Shown here: one piece after another, positions 44,502 to 53,257 of the stretch
Numbering within the stretch: position 1 is the first letter of the stretch
How the letters are laid out: every line of letters starts with the position of its first letter
Source of the DNA: Pyxidicoccus trucidator
GTDB lineage: Bacteria > Myxococcota > Myxococcia > Myxococcales > Myxococcaceae
Assembly (NCBI RefSeq): GCF_010894435.1
Contig: NZ_JAAIXZ010000003.1
Span: 310,001-374,000, forward strand
Direction: 5' to 3'
Length of the DNA: 64,000 nt
Program-made: the position numbers and the translations under genes
Notes under the pieces: model-generated
What the model was told of the DNA's origin: nothing
What the model saw: only the letters and a program-made list of their open reading frames with translations
The model's database searches: none

Positions 44502-46289
44502 ATGACCCGAGTCCCCGTGCGCCTCCATACCGCCCTCGTCCTGCTGGCCTGTGTCTCCGCCTGCGCCCCGCGCTCGCGGACCGGGCCGGAGTCCTCCGCC
44601 ATGCCGACGGCCTCCTCCGCGGCCGAGGCCGCGTATGCCCGCGTCGCCCGCGAGTACCTCGACTGGTACGCCGCGGCGAACCCCACCCGCGCCACGCGGC
44701 TCGGCTTCCACATGCACGACGCCCACCTGCCGGACGTCTCCGCCGAGGCGCTGGGCCGGAAGGCCACGGCCCTCCGCGCCTGGCGGGTGCGCCTGGAGCA
44801 GGTGGACCACGCCACGCTCACCGGTGACTCCGCCGTGGACGTGCGCGTGCTGGAGAATGCCATCCGCGCGGACCTCGCGGAGCTGGAGGACGAGCGCCCC
44901 TGGCAGAGAGACCCTGGCTTCTACGTGGGGCTCATCTCCGGTGGCCTGTCCAGCCTGTCCTCGCGCGAGTTCGCTCCCGTCGCCGAGCGGCTGCGCTCCC
45001 TGCGCTCACGCATGGCGCACATCCCCGCGGTGCTCGGCGCGGCGAAGGCCAACCTCAAAGGCGTGCCGAAGCTGTGGGCCCAGCTCGCCCTCCGTGACGC
45101 TCGCGGCACCGTGACGTTCCTGCGCGCGGACCTGCCGAAGGCGCTGGAGGCCCAGGGCTTCTCCCAGCTCGCCCCCGCCGAGCGCGAAGCCTTCACCACC
45201 GCGCGCGAGGAGGCGGCCCGCCACCTGGAAGGCTACGTGACGTGGCTGGAGCAGGACCTGCTGCCGAAGGCGGACGGGGACTACAAGCTGGGCCGCGAGC
45301 GCTTCGAGAAGAAGCTGGCGCTGGAGGAGCACGTGACGCTGAGCGCGGACCAGCTCCGCGACATCAACGAGCGCGCCATCCGCGAGTACAAGGCCTGGGT
45401 CGCCCGCGAGGCCGCCAGGGTGGACCCGAAGAAGACGCCCGAGCAGGTGATGGCCGCCCTGGTGAAGGACCACCCCTCCGCGGAGCAGCTCATCCCCACG
45501 GCCCGCGCGCAGCTGGTGGAGCTGCAGCGCTTCGTGCGCGAGCGGAACATCCTGACGCTGCCGTCGGACCAGCTGCCCACCGTGCGCGAGACGCCGCCGT
45601 ATGCACGCATGGGCTTCGCGTCCATGGACTCGCCCGGCCCCTTCGAGAAGCAGGCGACGGAGGCCTTCTACAACATCACCAACGTGGAGCCGGGCTGGAC
45701 GCCGGAGCAGCAGGCGCAGCACCTGACGTACTTCAACCGCGCGGGCCTGCTCGGCATCTCCGTGCACGAGGCCATTCCGGGCCACTTCGTGCAGCTGCTC
45801 TACGAGTCGAAGATTCCCACGGACGTGCGCAAGGTCTTCTCGCCCGCGTCCGTCGTCGAGGGCTGGGCCCACTACACCGAGCAGATGATGGTGGACGAGG
45901 GCCTGGGCAACGGCGACCCGAACATCCGCCTGGGACAGCTCCGCCGCGCGCTCCAGCGCCACGCCCGCTGGTACGCGGCTCTCGCGCTGCACGTGTACGG
46001 CGAGCCGCTGGAGGACGTGGCGAAGCGCTACGCAGAGATTGCGTACTTCGAGCCCTTCCCCGCGCTGCGCGAAGTGGAGCGGGGCACGTCCAATCCGACG
46101 TACCTCTATTACGCGCTCGGGCGCATGCAGATACTGAAGCTGCGCGAGGACTACCGCCGCCACCTGGAAGCGCGCGGGGAGACCTTCGTGCTGAAGGACT
46201 TCCACGACCGCTTCCTGCGGCTCGGCCTTCCCGTGTCGCTCGCGCGCGGGGTGCTGCTTCCGGGCGACACCGCGCCCTCGCTGGAGTGA
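44502..46289 (+). CDS. DUF885-family metallopeptidase-like lipoprotein
   Basis: The 595-residue product starts with a signal sequence and lipobox SACA. The body is the helical DUF885 fold, with the zinc-like motif H422-E-A-I-P-G-H428 and a downstream 'VVEGWAHYTEQMMVDEG' that supplies the third ligand. These proteins are thought to be envelope carboxypeptidases or dipeptidases related to M3/M32 enzymes. Length is normal. It converges on a small lipoprotein gene with four bases between the stops. Confidence 0.92.
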   Translation: MTRVPVRLHTALVLLACVSACAPRSRTGPESSAMPTASSAAEAAYARVAREYLDWYAAANPTRATRLGFHMHDAHLPDVSAEALGRKATALRAWRVRLEQVDHATLTGDSAVDVRVLENAIRADLAELEDERPWQRDPGFYVGLISGGLSSLSSREFAPVAERLRSLRSRMAHIPAVLGAAKANLKGVPKLWAQLALRDARGTVTFLRADLPKALEAQGFSQLAPAEREAFTTAREEAARHLEGYVTWLEQDLLPKADGDYKLGRERFEKKLALEEHVTLSADQLRDINERAIREYKAWVAREAARVDPKKTPEQVMAALVKDHPSAEQLIPTARAQLVELQRFVRERNILTLPSDQLPTVRETPPYARMGFASMDSPGPFEKQATEAFYNITNVEPGWTPEQQAQHLTYFNRAGLLGISVHEAIPGHFVQLLYESKIPTDVRKVFSPASVVEGWAHYTEQMMVDEGLGNGDPNIRLGQLRRALQRHARWYAALALHVYGEPLEDVAKRYAEIAYFEPFPALREVERGTSNPTYLYYALGRMQILKLREDYRRHLEARGETFVLKDFHDRFLRLGLPVSLARGVLLPGDTAPSLE

Positions 46290-46293
46290 GTGG

Positions 46294-46725
46294 CTACAGC
46301 TCGATGACCCCGGGTTTCTTCTCGGGGACCATCGGCTCGCGGGACGTGAGGCCCTCGATGGTGAAGCCCGAGGGCGCGCGGATGGCATCGCCGTTGCGCG
46401 GGTCCAGGTAGAGCTGGACGGGGGCGGCGAGCCCTTCATACGTCACCTCGAACACCTCCAGCCCGCCGCTCGGGCCCATGCGCCGCCAGGCGATGCGCTG
46501 GCCCTCGGGCCCGCGCAGCAGCTGGAGGTAGGCCATCAACCCCTCGTTCCCCCAGCCCACGCGCACCGGGTCCTCCGGGCCGAAGCCGTAGGAGCTCGAC
46601 GGCGCGCGCTCCGGCGGGCGGGGCGCCGACGCGCGTGACTCGCGGGCCGGAGCCACGGACTTGTTGGATGAGGCACACGCCGTCAGGAACAGCAGCCCGG
46701 CGCAGGCAATACGAAGCGTGAACAT
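46294..46725 (-). CDS. Small lipoprotein of unknown function
   Basis: A 143-residue product with a signal peptide, lipobox LTAC (Cys17) and a Ser/Pro/Arg-rich spacer. A single beta-rich domain of about 90 residues follows ('VGWGNEGLMAYLQLLRGPEG', 'WRRMGPSGGLEVFEVTYEG', 'LYLDPRNGDAIRAPSGF'). No family is recognised. It is convergent with the DUF885 gene. Confidence 0.7.
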   Translation of the reverse strand: MFTLRIACAGLLFLTACASSNKSVAPARESRASAPRPPERAPSSSYGFGPEDPVRVGWGNEGLMAYLQLLRGPEGQRIAWRRMGPSGGLEVFEVTYEGLAAPVQLYLDPRNGDAIRAPSGFTIEGLTSREPMVPEKKPGVIEL

Positions 46726-47249
46726 TCGACCCCTCCCACCCCCACCATCGACCTGCGTCCAAGCTGTTGCCGCGCACAGCTCCGCGCACGCCGCCCCACC
46801 TTCGCCGTTCTCCGGAGGACGCTCGGGATGCCCGCTGGCGAGCAGTCGCCGCGCCCGTCAGCCCGCCAGCGCCGGGCTCCGTGGCGGAGCGGACACCCGA
46901 CCTGACTGAGCGCCCCGGTGCCTGCCGCCCGCCTCCGCGAGGGACTCCACGGTGGGCTCGCGGCCCACCTCGCTCGGCTTCCCGTGCCCGCGGCTCCGAT
47001 TGCCCCCCCGCCTCCGAGCCCGCCTCCGCGCCTGCTCCAGCGCTGGTGCTCGCCAAATCCTTGCGGTCCAGCCAGCGCTGGGATGCTCCCGGGCGCCTGC
47101 GCTTTCAGTGCGAGCCCAGGTCAGGGTTCAGGACGATTCCAAACGGAATGGCCCTCGCACGCATGTCTGGATTTGACAGGGGAAGGACTCACGGCGAGCG
47201 TTGGCCCGTGCTGGTGGAACTCGTCAATCAATGGCAGTCGGCTCCCCGC
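46726..47249. other. Non-coding stretch of about 520 bases
   Basis: Frames run through it, but none has convincing codon bias or start signals. It presumably contains promoters for the flanking divergent lipoproteins. The frame of the next gene is open across much of it, so an upstream start for that gene (47149 or 47164) is possible. Confidence 0.35.
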
Positions 47250-47726
47250 GTGCGCCGGTGCGCCCGTCCTCGCGATGCGGGGCGACTCGGAGTCTGGGGA
47301 CTGGCCCTGTGGCTCGGGACGGGCTCTGCCTGCTTACCTCGCAAGGACCACGAGTGCGCCACGGTGCAGTCCCGTGTGCTGGCGGAGGTTCGCGTCGTGG
47401 ATGGCTTCCACGACCACTTCCAGGACGCGGAGTCCATCGTCAGCCACACCCGGCGGTTGCGAGAGGTCAGCGCGGAGCTGCGCGCCTTGGACATCCAGGA
47501 CGCCAGCCTCCGACTCGCCGTGGCGCGCTACCACACGAGCATCGACGAGCTCGCGGAGGCCTGGGCCCAGGTCGCCGAAGCGCGGCGCCGGGAGCTCACG
47601 GACGCAGGCATCGACGCGGGCAGCCCGGCCGACAGGCTGGAGGGACTCACCACGGTGATGTCCACTCGCGCCACCGTGGTGAACGGCGCACGGAAGGCCA
47701 TCTCCGAGGCCTGCGGCGCCCGCTGA
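47250..47726 (+). CDS. Small helical lipoprotein
   Basis: From a GTG the product is 158 residues: a basic N-terminus ('RRCARPRDAGR'), a hydrophobic stretch and lipobox GSAC, then an almost wholly helical mature part with 'HTRRLREVSAELRALDIQD' and 'ARYHTSIDELAEAWAQVAEA', which suggests a helical bundle. No family is recognised. The start is uncertain, as no good ribosome binding site is seen; ATG at 47164 or 47149 would add about 30 residues. It converges on the repeat protein gene. Confidence 0.6.
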   Translation: MRRCARPRDAGRLGVWGLALWLGTGSACLPRKDHECATVQSRVLAEVRVVDGFHDHFQDAESIVSHTRRLREVSAELRALDIQDASLRLAVARYHTSIDELAEAWAQVAEARRRELTDAGIDAGSPADRLEGLTTVMSTRATVVNGARKAISEACGAR

Positions 47727-47753
47727 GTCCGGAAGCGGGCGCTACTCCCGCGG

Positions 47754-48818
47754 CTACTTCTTCCGGTTCGCCCCACCGTCGCCGCCCGACATGGCGCGCA
47801 TGAACGTCTCGTCGATGCCGTGGATGCGCAGGGACACCAGCTCGTCCGGGGTGATGCGGGTGTAGCCCGCCGCCCGCATCCGCTTCACGAAGTCCGGGGT
47901 GACGCCGTGGATGCGGAAGGCGACGAGCTGCTCATCGGTGATGTCGGGGAAGCCCTGCTCGCGCATCTCCTTCACGAAGGCCGGAGTGACGCCGTGGATG
48001 CGGAAGCCGACGAAGCCGTCCGCGTCCACGTCCTTGAAGCCCGCGTCCCGCATCTCCTTCACGAAGGCCGGGGTGACGCCGTGGATGCGGAAGGCGACAA
48101 TCTCGTCCCCGTCCAGGTCCTTGAAGCCCAGGGCGCGCACCTCGCGGATGTACTCGGGCGTGACGCCGTGGATGTTCATGGCCAGCACGTCGTCCCACGC
48201 CAGCTTCGCGAAGCCCGCCCCGGCCAGCCCCTGCACGCGCGCCAGGGTGACGCCGTGGATGCGGCCCGCGACGAGCTGCTCCAGCGTCAGCTTCTCGTAG
48301 CCGGCCTTCGCCAGCTCGCTCACGTAGGCGGGCGTCACGTCGAAGATGCCCACCTGCATCAGCTCGTCCATGGACAGGTTCTTGTAGCCAATCGCCGCCA
48401 GGTCCTTGATGCGCGTGGTGGTGACGTCGGTGGCGGCCAGCTTGAAGTGGTCATCCGGCGACAGGCTCGGGTAGCCCAGGCCCGCCATGGCCTTCGCGTA
48501 GGCCTCGCTCGGGGTGAAGCGGTAGTGGCCCGCGCCCTCGCCGCCCTTGAACTGGCCCTCGAAGCTGAGGGTGCCGGCCTCGCGCGGCAGGGTGAAGGAG
48601 GCGGCGCCGTCATTCGTGGACAGGCCCTGGAAGGCGGACCGGGGCTCGCTGAAGCCCATGTTGCCGCGCTCGTTCTGGTGGTGGAGCTGGAGCTGGATTT
48701 CCTGGGTGTCTTTCCGGGCGGGCGAGGCGGTCCAGGTGCCGCGCACCTCCGACGCCGCGCTGGCGGAGAAGGTCGCGAGCAGCACGGCCACGAGGGGAAG
48801 GGACGACAGGCGACGCAT
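47754..48818 (-). CDS. Secreted repeat protein sharing repeats with the BlaR1-like sensor
   Basis: A signal peptide (residues 1-22) and a ~100-residue beta-rich domain ('GTWTASPARKDTQEIQLQL') are followed by about eight ~30-residue repeats of the form G-V-T-P-x-aromatic-V-x-E-h-R-x-A-G-F, each with an acidic 'D-x-D-E-h-V' segment. The BlaR1-like protein next to it ends in the same kind of repeats. The mature protein probably acts in the periplasm and may bind the same ligand or the sensor. It lies 112 bases downstream of that gene on the same strand, so cotranscription is likely. Confidence 0.82.
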   Translation of the reverse strand: MRRLSSLPLVAVLLATFSASAASEVRGTWTASPARKDTQEIQLQLHHQNERGNMGFSEPRSAFQGLSTNDGAASFTLPREAGTLSFEGQFKGGEGAGHYRFTPSEAYAKAMAGLGYPSLSPDDHFKLAATDVTTTRIKDLAAIGYKNLSMDELMQVGIFDVTPAYVSELAKAGYEKLTLEQLVAGRIHGVTLARVQGLAGAGFAKLAWDDVLAMNIHGVTPEYIREVRALGFKDLDGDEIVAFRIHGVTPAFVKEMRDAGFKDVDADGFVGFRIHGVTPAFVKEMREQGFPDITDEQLVAFRIHGVTPDFVKRMRAAGYTRITPDELVSLRIHGIDETFMRAMSGGDGGANRKK

Positions 48819-48930
48819 GGTGGGCTCCTTCGGGCAGACCCCGCCCGTCCGGCGCGCGTCCGGTGGGACGCGGCCGTGAGGGCAGGGGGAAATGGAAGAC
48901 AGCGGTGGGGCTACAGGGCGGAGCGCGGGC

Positions 48931-51141
48931 TCACTTCGAGCGCGAGTCGCGCATCCGCCGGATGAACTCGGAGTCGACGCCGCCCGCGCGCAGGCGGACC
49001 AGCTCGTCGACGGACAGGTCCTTCAGGCCGGCATCGCGCAGCTCGCGGAGGAACTCGGGGCTCACGCCCATGGCGCGCAGCTCGGTGAGCTCCTCGGCGT
49101 CCTTCGTCTGCACACCGGCCTCGCGCATGCGGTCCAGCCACTCGGGCGTGACGCCCACCGCGCGCAGCTGCGTCAGGTCCTCCGCCGCCAGCTTCGACAG
49201 GCCGCGCTGGCCCAGGGCCTGGATGTAGGCCGCGTCCACGCCCACCGCGCGCAGCTCGGCGATGTCCTCCAGCGGCATCCCCGTGTAGCCGGCGTTCTTC
49301 AGCTCGCGGATGTAACCCTCGTCCACGCCCACCGCGCGCGCCTGCACCAGGTCGTCCGGGTCGCTCGTGGTGAAGCCCGCGGCCTTGAGCGTCTCGATGT
49401 ACGCCGGGGTGACGCCCAGGTGCTTCATCTCCACCAGGTCCTCCGCGTCCAGCTTCTTGCCGAACCGGGTGCTCATCTCCTTGGCGTACTCGGGGGTGAC
49501 GCCGGCGTGGCCCATGGCCACCAGGTTGGCCACCGTGGGCGCGTAGCCCATGGACTCCAGCTCCCGCACCCGGGCCGGCGTGACGCCCGCCACCTTCAGC
49601 GCGACCAGCTGGTCCACGGAGAGCGGCTGGCCCGAGCCCACCCGCGTGCGCTCGTCCTCGTCGTCGGAGTCACGCCCGCCCGGCCTTGGCGCGGGAGCGG
49701 GGGCAGGGGCAGGCACCGGAGCCGGCGCGGCCAGGGCCAGGGGGAGCGCGGGTGGAAGAGGCAGCGCGTTCGGCGCCGCGCTGAAGGCGACACCCGCCGG
49801 GGCGGGAGGCGCGGGAGGTGCGAGGCTCGACGGCGCACCGGGCGCGGAAGGCGGCGCCGGGGGGAGCGGGGTGCCAGCGACGGGCGCCACCGGCGGCATC
49901 ACACCCGCGCGTCCCAGTGAGCTCGGGGACATGGCCGGGCCGCCCACCGGGGGCATCACGCCCACGCGTCCCAGTCCCAGTGCGCTCGGAGCGGTCGGCC
50001 CCAGGACATCATCGACATCATCCTGGGACGCCGTGGCGCTCACGGACGTCTCCACCGGCTCCGCGCGGCCCAGCACCAGCGACGTGAGGGGCGCGGCCAC
50101 CGCGAGGCTGCTGGCCAGGGTGAGCACCGACGCTCCGGCTACCCAGCGCGACGAGCAGCGCGTGGCGGGCGTGGTGATGAGTCGGCGCACGCGCTCCGGC
50201 AGCGAGCCCCCCAGCGCGGACATCGCGGGGCTGTTCGCCGGAGGCAGCACGCGCAGCTCCTCCAGCGCCGTCAGCGCCCGGGCGTAGGACACGGCCCCGC
50301 CGCTGGCGGCCACGGCGACATCGTCACAGCAGTGCTCGCGCTCCACGCGGATGACCTGGGACACCCAGTGCACCGCGGGGTGGAAGAAGAGGAGCGTCTC
50401 CACCAGCACCTGCGCCAGATTCACCGCGAAGTCATGGCGCCGGATGTGGGCCAGCTCGTGCGCCAGCACCATCTCCAGCTGGCGCGTGGACAGGCCGGAC
50501 AGCGCGGACACCGGCAGCAGCACCACCGGAGACAGCCAGCCCACCGCCGCGGGCACATCCACGGAGGCCGACTGCAGCAGCCGCACCGCGCGCTCCAGGC
50601 CCAGCCGCCGCGCCAGCGCGTCCAGCCGCTCCTGCCACTCCACGGGCGCCGGCCGGGCCGAGCGCGCCAGCCGGCGCAGCTTCACCCACTCCGCCGTCAT
50701 CCGCCCCGAGCACAGCCCCACGCCCGCCACCCACGCCAGCACCAGCCAGCGGAGGTGGTCCGCCACCGCCGAGCGCACCCGCTCCAGCAGCGGCACGGCC
50801 ACCGGCGCCTCCGCGCGCGGCCCCGTATCATTATATACGCCGCGCACCGCCACCCCCGGCGCCGTCACGCCCAGCCGAGGCGCGGCCCACGCGGCGCTCC
50901 GGGGCACGCGCGCCACCGTGGGCGCGGGTGTGACGGAGGCCTCCGAGTGGTGCCGCCAGCCGGAGAACACCGGCAGCGCGAGCGTCAGCACGAGCGCTCC
51001 ACAGGCCAGCCCGTAGCGCGCATGGGCCGCGCGCCGGCCCACCGTGGCGAGCGCCACCGCGAGCAGCAGCGCCACCACCGCGCCCTGCCAGAGTGAGTGC
51101 AGCAGGGCCCAGCCCAGGGACTCCAACAGGAGGCTGCTCAT
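48931..51141 (-). CDS. BlaR1-like M56 metallopeptidase sensor with a repeat array instead of a beta-lactam domain
   Basis: The 736-residue protein opens with helices at about 18-35 and 45-62 and another at 130-146. The zinc-protease motif H228-E-L-A-H232 follows, then 'EREHCCDDVAVA' and another helix at about 330-350. This is the M56 (BlaR1/MecR1) core. Instead of the penicillin-binding sensor there is a ~130-residue Ala/Pro/Gly-rich linker and about eight repeats ('GVTPAYIETLKAAGF' type) to the end. It probably cleaves or inactivates the BlaI-type repressor when the exported repeats sense a signal. It is coupled to the repressor gene by ATGA. Confidence 0.88.
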   Translation of the reverse strand: MSSLLLESLGWALLHSLWQGAVVALLLAVALATVGRRAAHARYGLACGALVLTLALPVFSGWRHHSEASVTPAPTVARVPRSAAWAAPRLGVTAPGVAVRGVYNDTGPRAEAPVAVPLLERVRSAVADHLRWLVLAWVAGVGLCSGRMTAEWVKLRRLARSARPAPVEWQERLDALARRLGLERAVRLLQSASVDVPAAVGWLSPVVLLPVSALSGLSTRQLEMVLAHELAHIRRHDFAVNLAQVLVETLLFFHPAVHWVSQVIRVEREHCCDDVAVAASGGAVSYARALTALEELRVLPPANSPAMSALGGSLPERVRRLITTPATRCSSRWVAGASVLTLASSLAVAAPLTSLVLGRAEPVETSVSATASQDDVDDVLGPTAPSALGLGRVGVMPPVGGPAMSPSSLGRAGVMPPVAPVAGTPLPPAPPSAPGAPSSLAPPAPPAPAGVAFSAAPNALPLPPALPLALAAPAPVPAPAPAPAPRPGGRDSDDEDERTRVGSGQPLSVDQLVALKVAGVTPARVRELESMGYAPTVANLVAMGHAGVTPEYAKEMSTRFGKKLDAEDLVEMKHLGVTPAYIETLKAAGFTTSDPDDLVQARAVGVDEGYIRELKNAGYTGMPLEDIAELRAVGVDAAYIQALGQRGLSKLAAEDLTQLRAVGVTPEWLDRMREAGVQTKDAEELTELRAMGVSPEFLRELRDAGLKDLSVDELVRLRAGGVDSEFIRRMRDSRSK

Positions 51142-51533
51142 TCTTCCGCTCCTTCCAGCGTGTCGAGCAGCCGGCGCAGCTCCGCCAGCTCCCCGGGACT
51201 CGTCTTCTTCGAGGAGAGCGCCTGCATCGCCAGCCGGGCCGGTGAGCCGCCGAACGCGCGGTCCACCAGGTCCGTCACCAGCTGCCGCTGCGTCCGCTGC
51301 TCCGTGGCCCTCGGCCTGTAAACGTGCGCCCGCTGGGACTCGTCGCGCTCCACGAGTCCCTTCTCGGTCATGATTTGCATCAGCTTGAGCACCGTGGTGT
51401 ACCCGGTGCCCTCCGGCTCGTGCCGGGTGAGCGCGTCGTGCACCTCGCGCACCGTGCTGTCTCCGCGCTCCCACAGCACCCGGAGGATGGCCAGCTCTCC
51501 ATCCGTCGGACGCGGCAGCTTCGTCTCGCTCAT
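51138..51533 (-). CDS. BlaI/MecI-family transcriptional repressor
   Basis: The 131-residue winged-helix repressor has the family opening 'PTDGELAILRVLWERGDSTV', the recognition part 'GTGYTTVLKLMQIMTEKGLV' and a helical dimerisation C-terminus that includes the region normally cut by BlaR1. It is first in the operon and overlaps the sensor gene. Two operator-like palindromes stand just upstream. Since the sensor has no beta-lactam domain, the inducing signal is probably not a beta-lactam. Confidence 0.95.
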   Translation of the reverse strand: MSETKLPRPTDGELAILRVLWERGDSTVREVHDALTRHEPEGTGYTTVLKLMQIMTEKGLVERDESQRAHVYRPRATEQRTQRQLVTDLVDRAFGGSPARLAMQALSSKKTSPGELAELRRLLDTLEGAEE

Positions 51534-51553
51534 CAGGCACCCTCTCGACGCCT

Positions 51554-51595
51554 ATATTACGAACGCATTCGTAGATGTCAACGAAGGTCTTCGTA
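51554..51595 (-). promoter_or_regulatory. blaI promoter with two BlaI-type operators
   Basis: TACGAA-CGCA-TTCGTA (51558-51573) and AACGAA-GGTC-TTCGTA (51580-51595) are 22 bases apart, about two helical turns. On the minus strand TTGACA (51576-51581) and TAATAT (51554-51559) are separated by 16 bases and form a good sigma-70 promoter. One operator covers the spacer between -35 and -10 and the other lies just upstream of -35, so repression is expected. Confidence 0.75.
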
Positions 51596-51731
51596 GGTCC
51601 AGTCCGTGAGGGGAGGAAGGGTAGGCGTGTGTCTGCCTGCTCGCGGAGCGTGCGACCCAGGGACGGGCTTCCCTGGTGCCCGAGTGCGTCCCACCTTCCG
51701 GGAAGCCGAAACGACTTTCCAGGAGACGCCG

Positions 51732-52070
51732 ATGGCGGAGAAGGCACAACAGGGGACGACGGGCCGGAAGACGCGCTCGCGGCGCACGGCTCCACGCGTG
51801 GGCAGGGGCGGGGGCAGCACCAACGCCAACACCAACACGGCGGCGGACCGGGGCAGCATTGCCCTGCGCCGGACGACGTCGGAGTACCGCGCCGCCGCCG
51901 AGGAGCAGGCCTCGCGGGTGCGCGAGGAAATCGAGGCCGCGCTCGTCGTGGCCCGGAGCACGCGCGAGGCGATTGAGCAGCGCATCGCCAATCAGCTCCA
52001 CACGCCGCGCGTCGTCCACAAGGCGAGCCCCTCGCGCAAGCGGAGCGGTGGCCGCGCCTCCAAGAAGTAG
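51732..52070 (+). CDS. Small basic protein with coiled-coil segment
   Basis: The 112-residue product is Arg/Lys/Thr/Gly-rich at both ends with a helical centre ('EYRAAAEEQASRVREEIEAAL'). It resembles small nucleic-acid-associated proteins but matches no family I recognise. AGGAGA lies seven bases before the ATG. It is read from the far side of the blaI operators, and those sites are about 140 bases upstream, so co-repression cannot be excluded. Confidence 0.65.
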   Translation: MAEKAQQGTTGRKTRSRRTAPRVGRGGGSTNANTNTAADRGSIALRRTTSEYRAAAEEQASRVREEIEAALVVARSTREAIEQRIANQLHTPRVVHKASPSRKRSGGRASKK

Positions 52071-52080
52071 CCCGAGGCCA

Positions 52081-52136
52081 CCCCTCACGAAGCGAGGGGA
52101 AGCCCGCGCGCGCCGCGTCTCCTGAGACGACTCAGG
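52081..52136. terminator. Two small hairpins between convergent genes
   Basis: CCCCTC/GAGGGG (52081-52099, seven-base loop) and CCTGAG-ACGA-CTCAGG (52121-52136) fill the gap between the basic-protein gene and the membrane-protein gene. They are likely terminators for each direction. Confidence 0.4.
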
Positions 52137-53241
52137 GCGCGACGCGCGTGCCCTGGGGCGGCGCCACCGGCGCGGCGTCCTCGGACGCCGGAGCGGTGGA
52201 GTCCTCACCCAGGCTCTTCAGCCGGCGCGCCAGCTGGGCCGCCTGCGCGCCCTTGGCGCCCATCTCACTGCCCTGCACGCCGACGAAGGACACGCGGGCC
52301 CGCTCCAGCAGCGCCACCTGGGCGTGGAGCTGGGCCAGCAGCCGCTCGCGCCGGCGGGTCAGCGCGTCCAGGTGGTTCAGCTCCTCACCCAGCGACGACG
52401 CGGCCAGCTCCAGCTGGCGCCGGGCCACCGAGTCCTGCGTGGCGGCGGCGCGCGAGCGCAGCTCCCGCACCTGCGCGTCCACGTCGTTGGCCACCACCGA
52501 GCCGAGCTGCGCCTCCAGCCCCGCGTGGGCCTCGGCGATGGAGAAGCTCTCCGACGCCATCTTCTCCACCACGCCCAGCAGCTCCAGGCGCCCGGCGCTG
52601 GCCGGCATGCGCAGCACCACGGCCTTGCACTGGCGGTACAGGCCCAGCGCGCGCGCGGCCAGCTCGCGGGCCTCGCCCTTGAGGGAGTCCGCCAGCAGCC
52701 GGCCCCGGGCCTCCACGGCGTCCAGCTCCATCACCACGTTGGCCGGCAGCGTGCCGATGCCCCAGAAGAGGGCCACGGTGAGGAAGCCCACCAGCACCGG
52801 CAAGAGCCCCCGGGTGCCGACGAAGCGCGCCTCCAGCACCTGCTGGACGAACAGCGCCAGCGGGACGAGCACGCCCGCGGCGGCGGCGCTCGCGGCCACC
52901 GGGAAGGGCTTGCCCGGCTTGTCGCTGCCGCTGCCCAGCCACGCCACCAGCGCCGCGGCGGTCGCACCCGCGAGGCTCTGGGGAATGGGCTCCACCGTGT
53001 CGAAGAAGAAGGGCACGGCCGGCAGCACCACCAGCGCGAGCCTCAGTGCCACCGCGTGCTGGGGCGCCACCTTCGCGCCCGCGAGCGCGGCGGCCACCAC
53101 CGCGAAGTAGCCCGGCTCCAGGGGGAAGTTCAGCCGCTGGGCCACGGCCCCGAGGACGCCCATGCAGGCCGCGCCCCCCAGTGCCCGGAGCGTGCGCGAC
53201 TCGAACTCCTCACGGTGGAGGAACTGCATGGAGAGGGCCAT
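52132..53241 (-). CDS. Multi-pass membrane protein with C-terminal coiled coil
   Basis: The 369-residue product has about five or six helices in its first ~170 residues ('LGGAACMGVLGAVAQRL', 'LALVVLPAVPFFFDTV', 'GFLTVALFWGIGTLPANVV'). A cytoplasmic helical part with long heptads ('ELRSRAAATQDSVARRQLEL') and a Pro/Ala-rich tail follow. The first half resembles FUSC-like or aromatic-acid-exporter membrane domains only loosely. AGGA lies about ten bases before the ATG, and the gene follows the VWA gene by 16 bases, so the two likely form a complex or share a task. Confidence 0.72.
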   Translation of the reverse strand: MALSMQFLHREEFESRTLRALGGAACMGVLGAVAQRLNFPLEPGYFAVVAAALAGAKVAPQHAVALRLALVVLPAVPFFFDTVEPIPQSLAGATAAALVAWLGSGSDKPGKPFPVAASAAAAGVLVPLALFVQQVLEARFVGTRGLLPVLVGFLTVALFWGIGTLPANVVMELDAVEARGRLLADSLKGEARELAARALGLYRQCKAVVLRMPASAGRLELLGVVEKMASESFSIAEAHAGLEAQLGSVVANDVDAQVRELRSRAAATQDSVARRQLELAASSLGEELNHLDALTRRRERLLAQLHAQVALLERARVSFVGVQGSEMGAKGAQAAQLARRLKSLGEDSTAPASEDAAPVAPPQGTRVAP

Positions 53242-53257
53242 GGGTGCACCGTCCTGA

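Noticed and set aside
51138..51533. Beta-lactam resistance operon
   Set aside because: The sensor lacks the penicillin-binding domain and no beta-lactamase or PBP2a-like gene is in the operon. The metallo-beta-lactamase fold at 31179 is an ETHE1-type dioxygenase.
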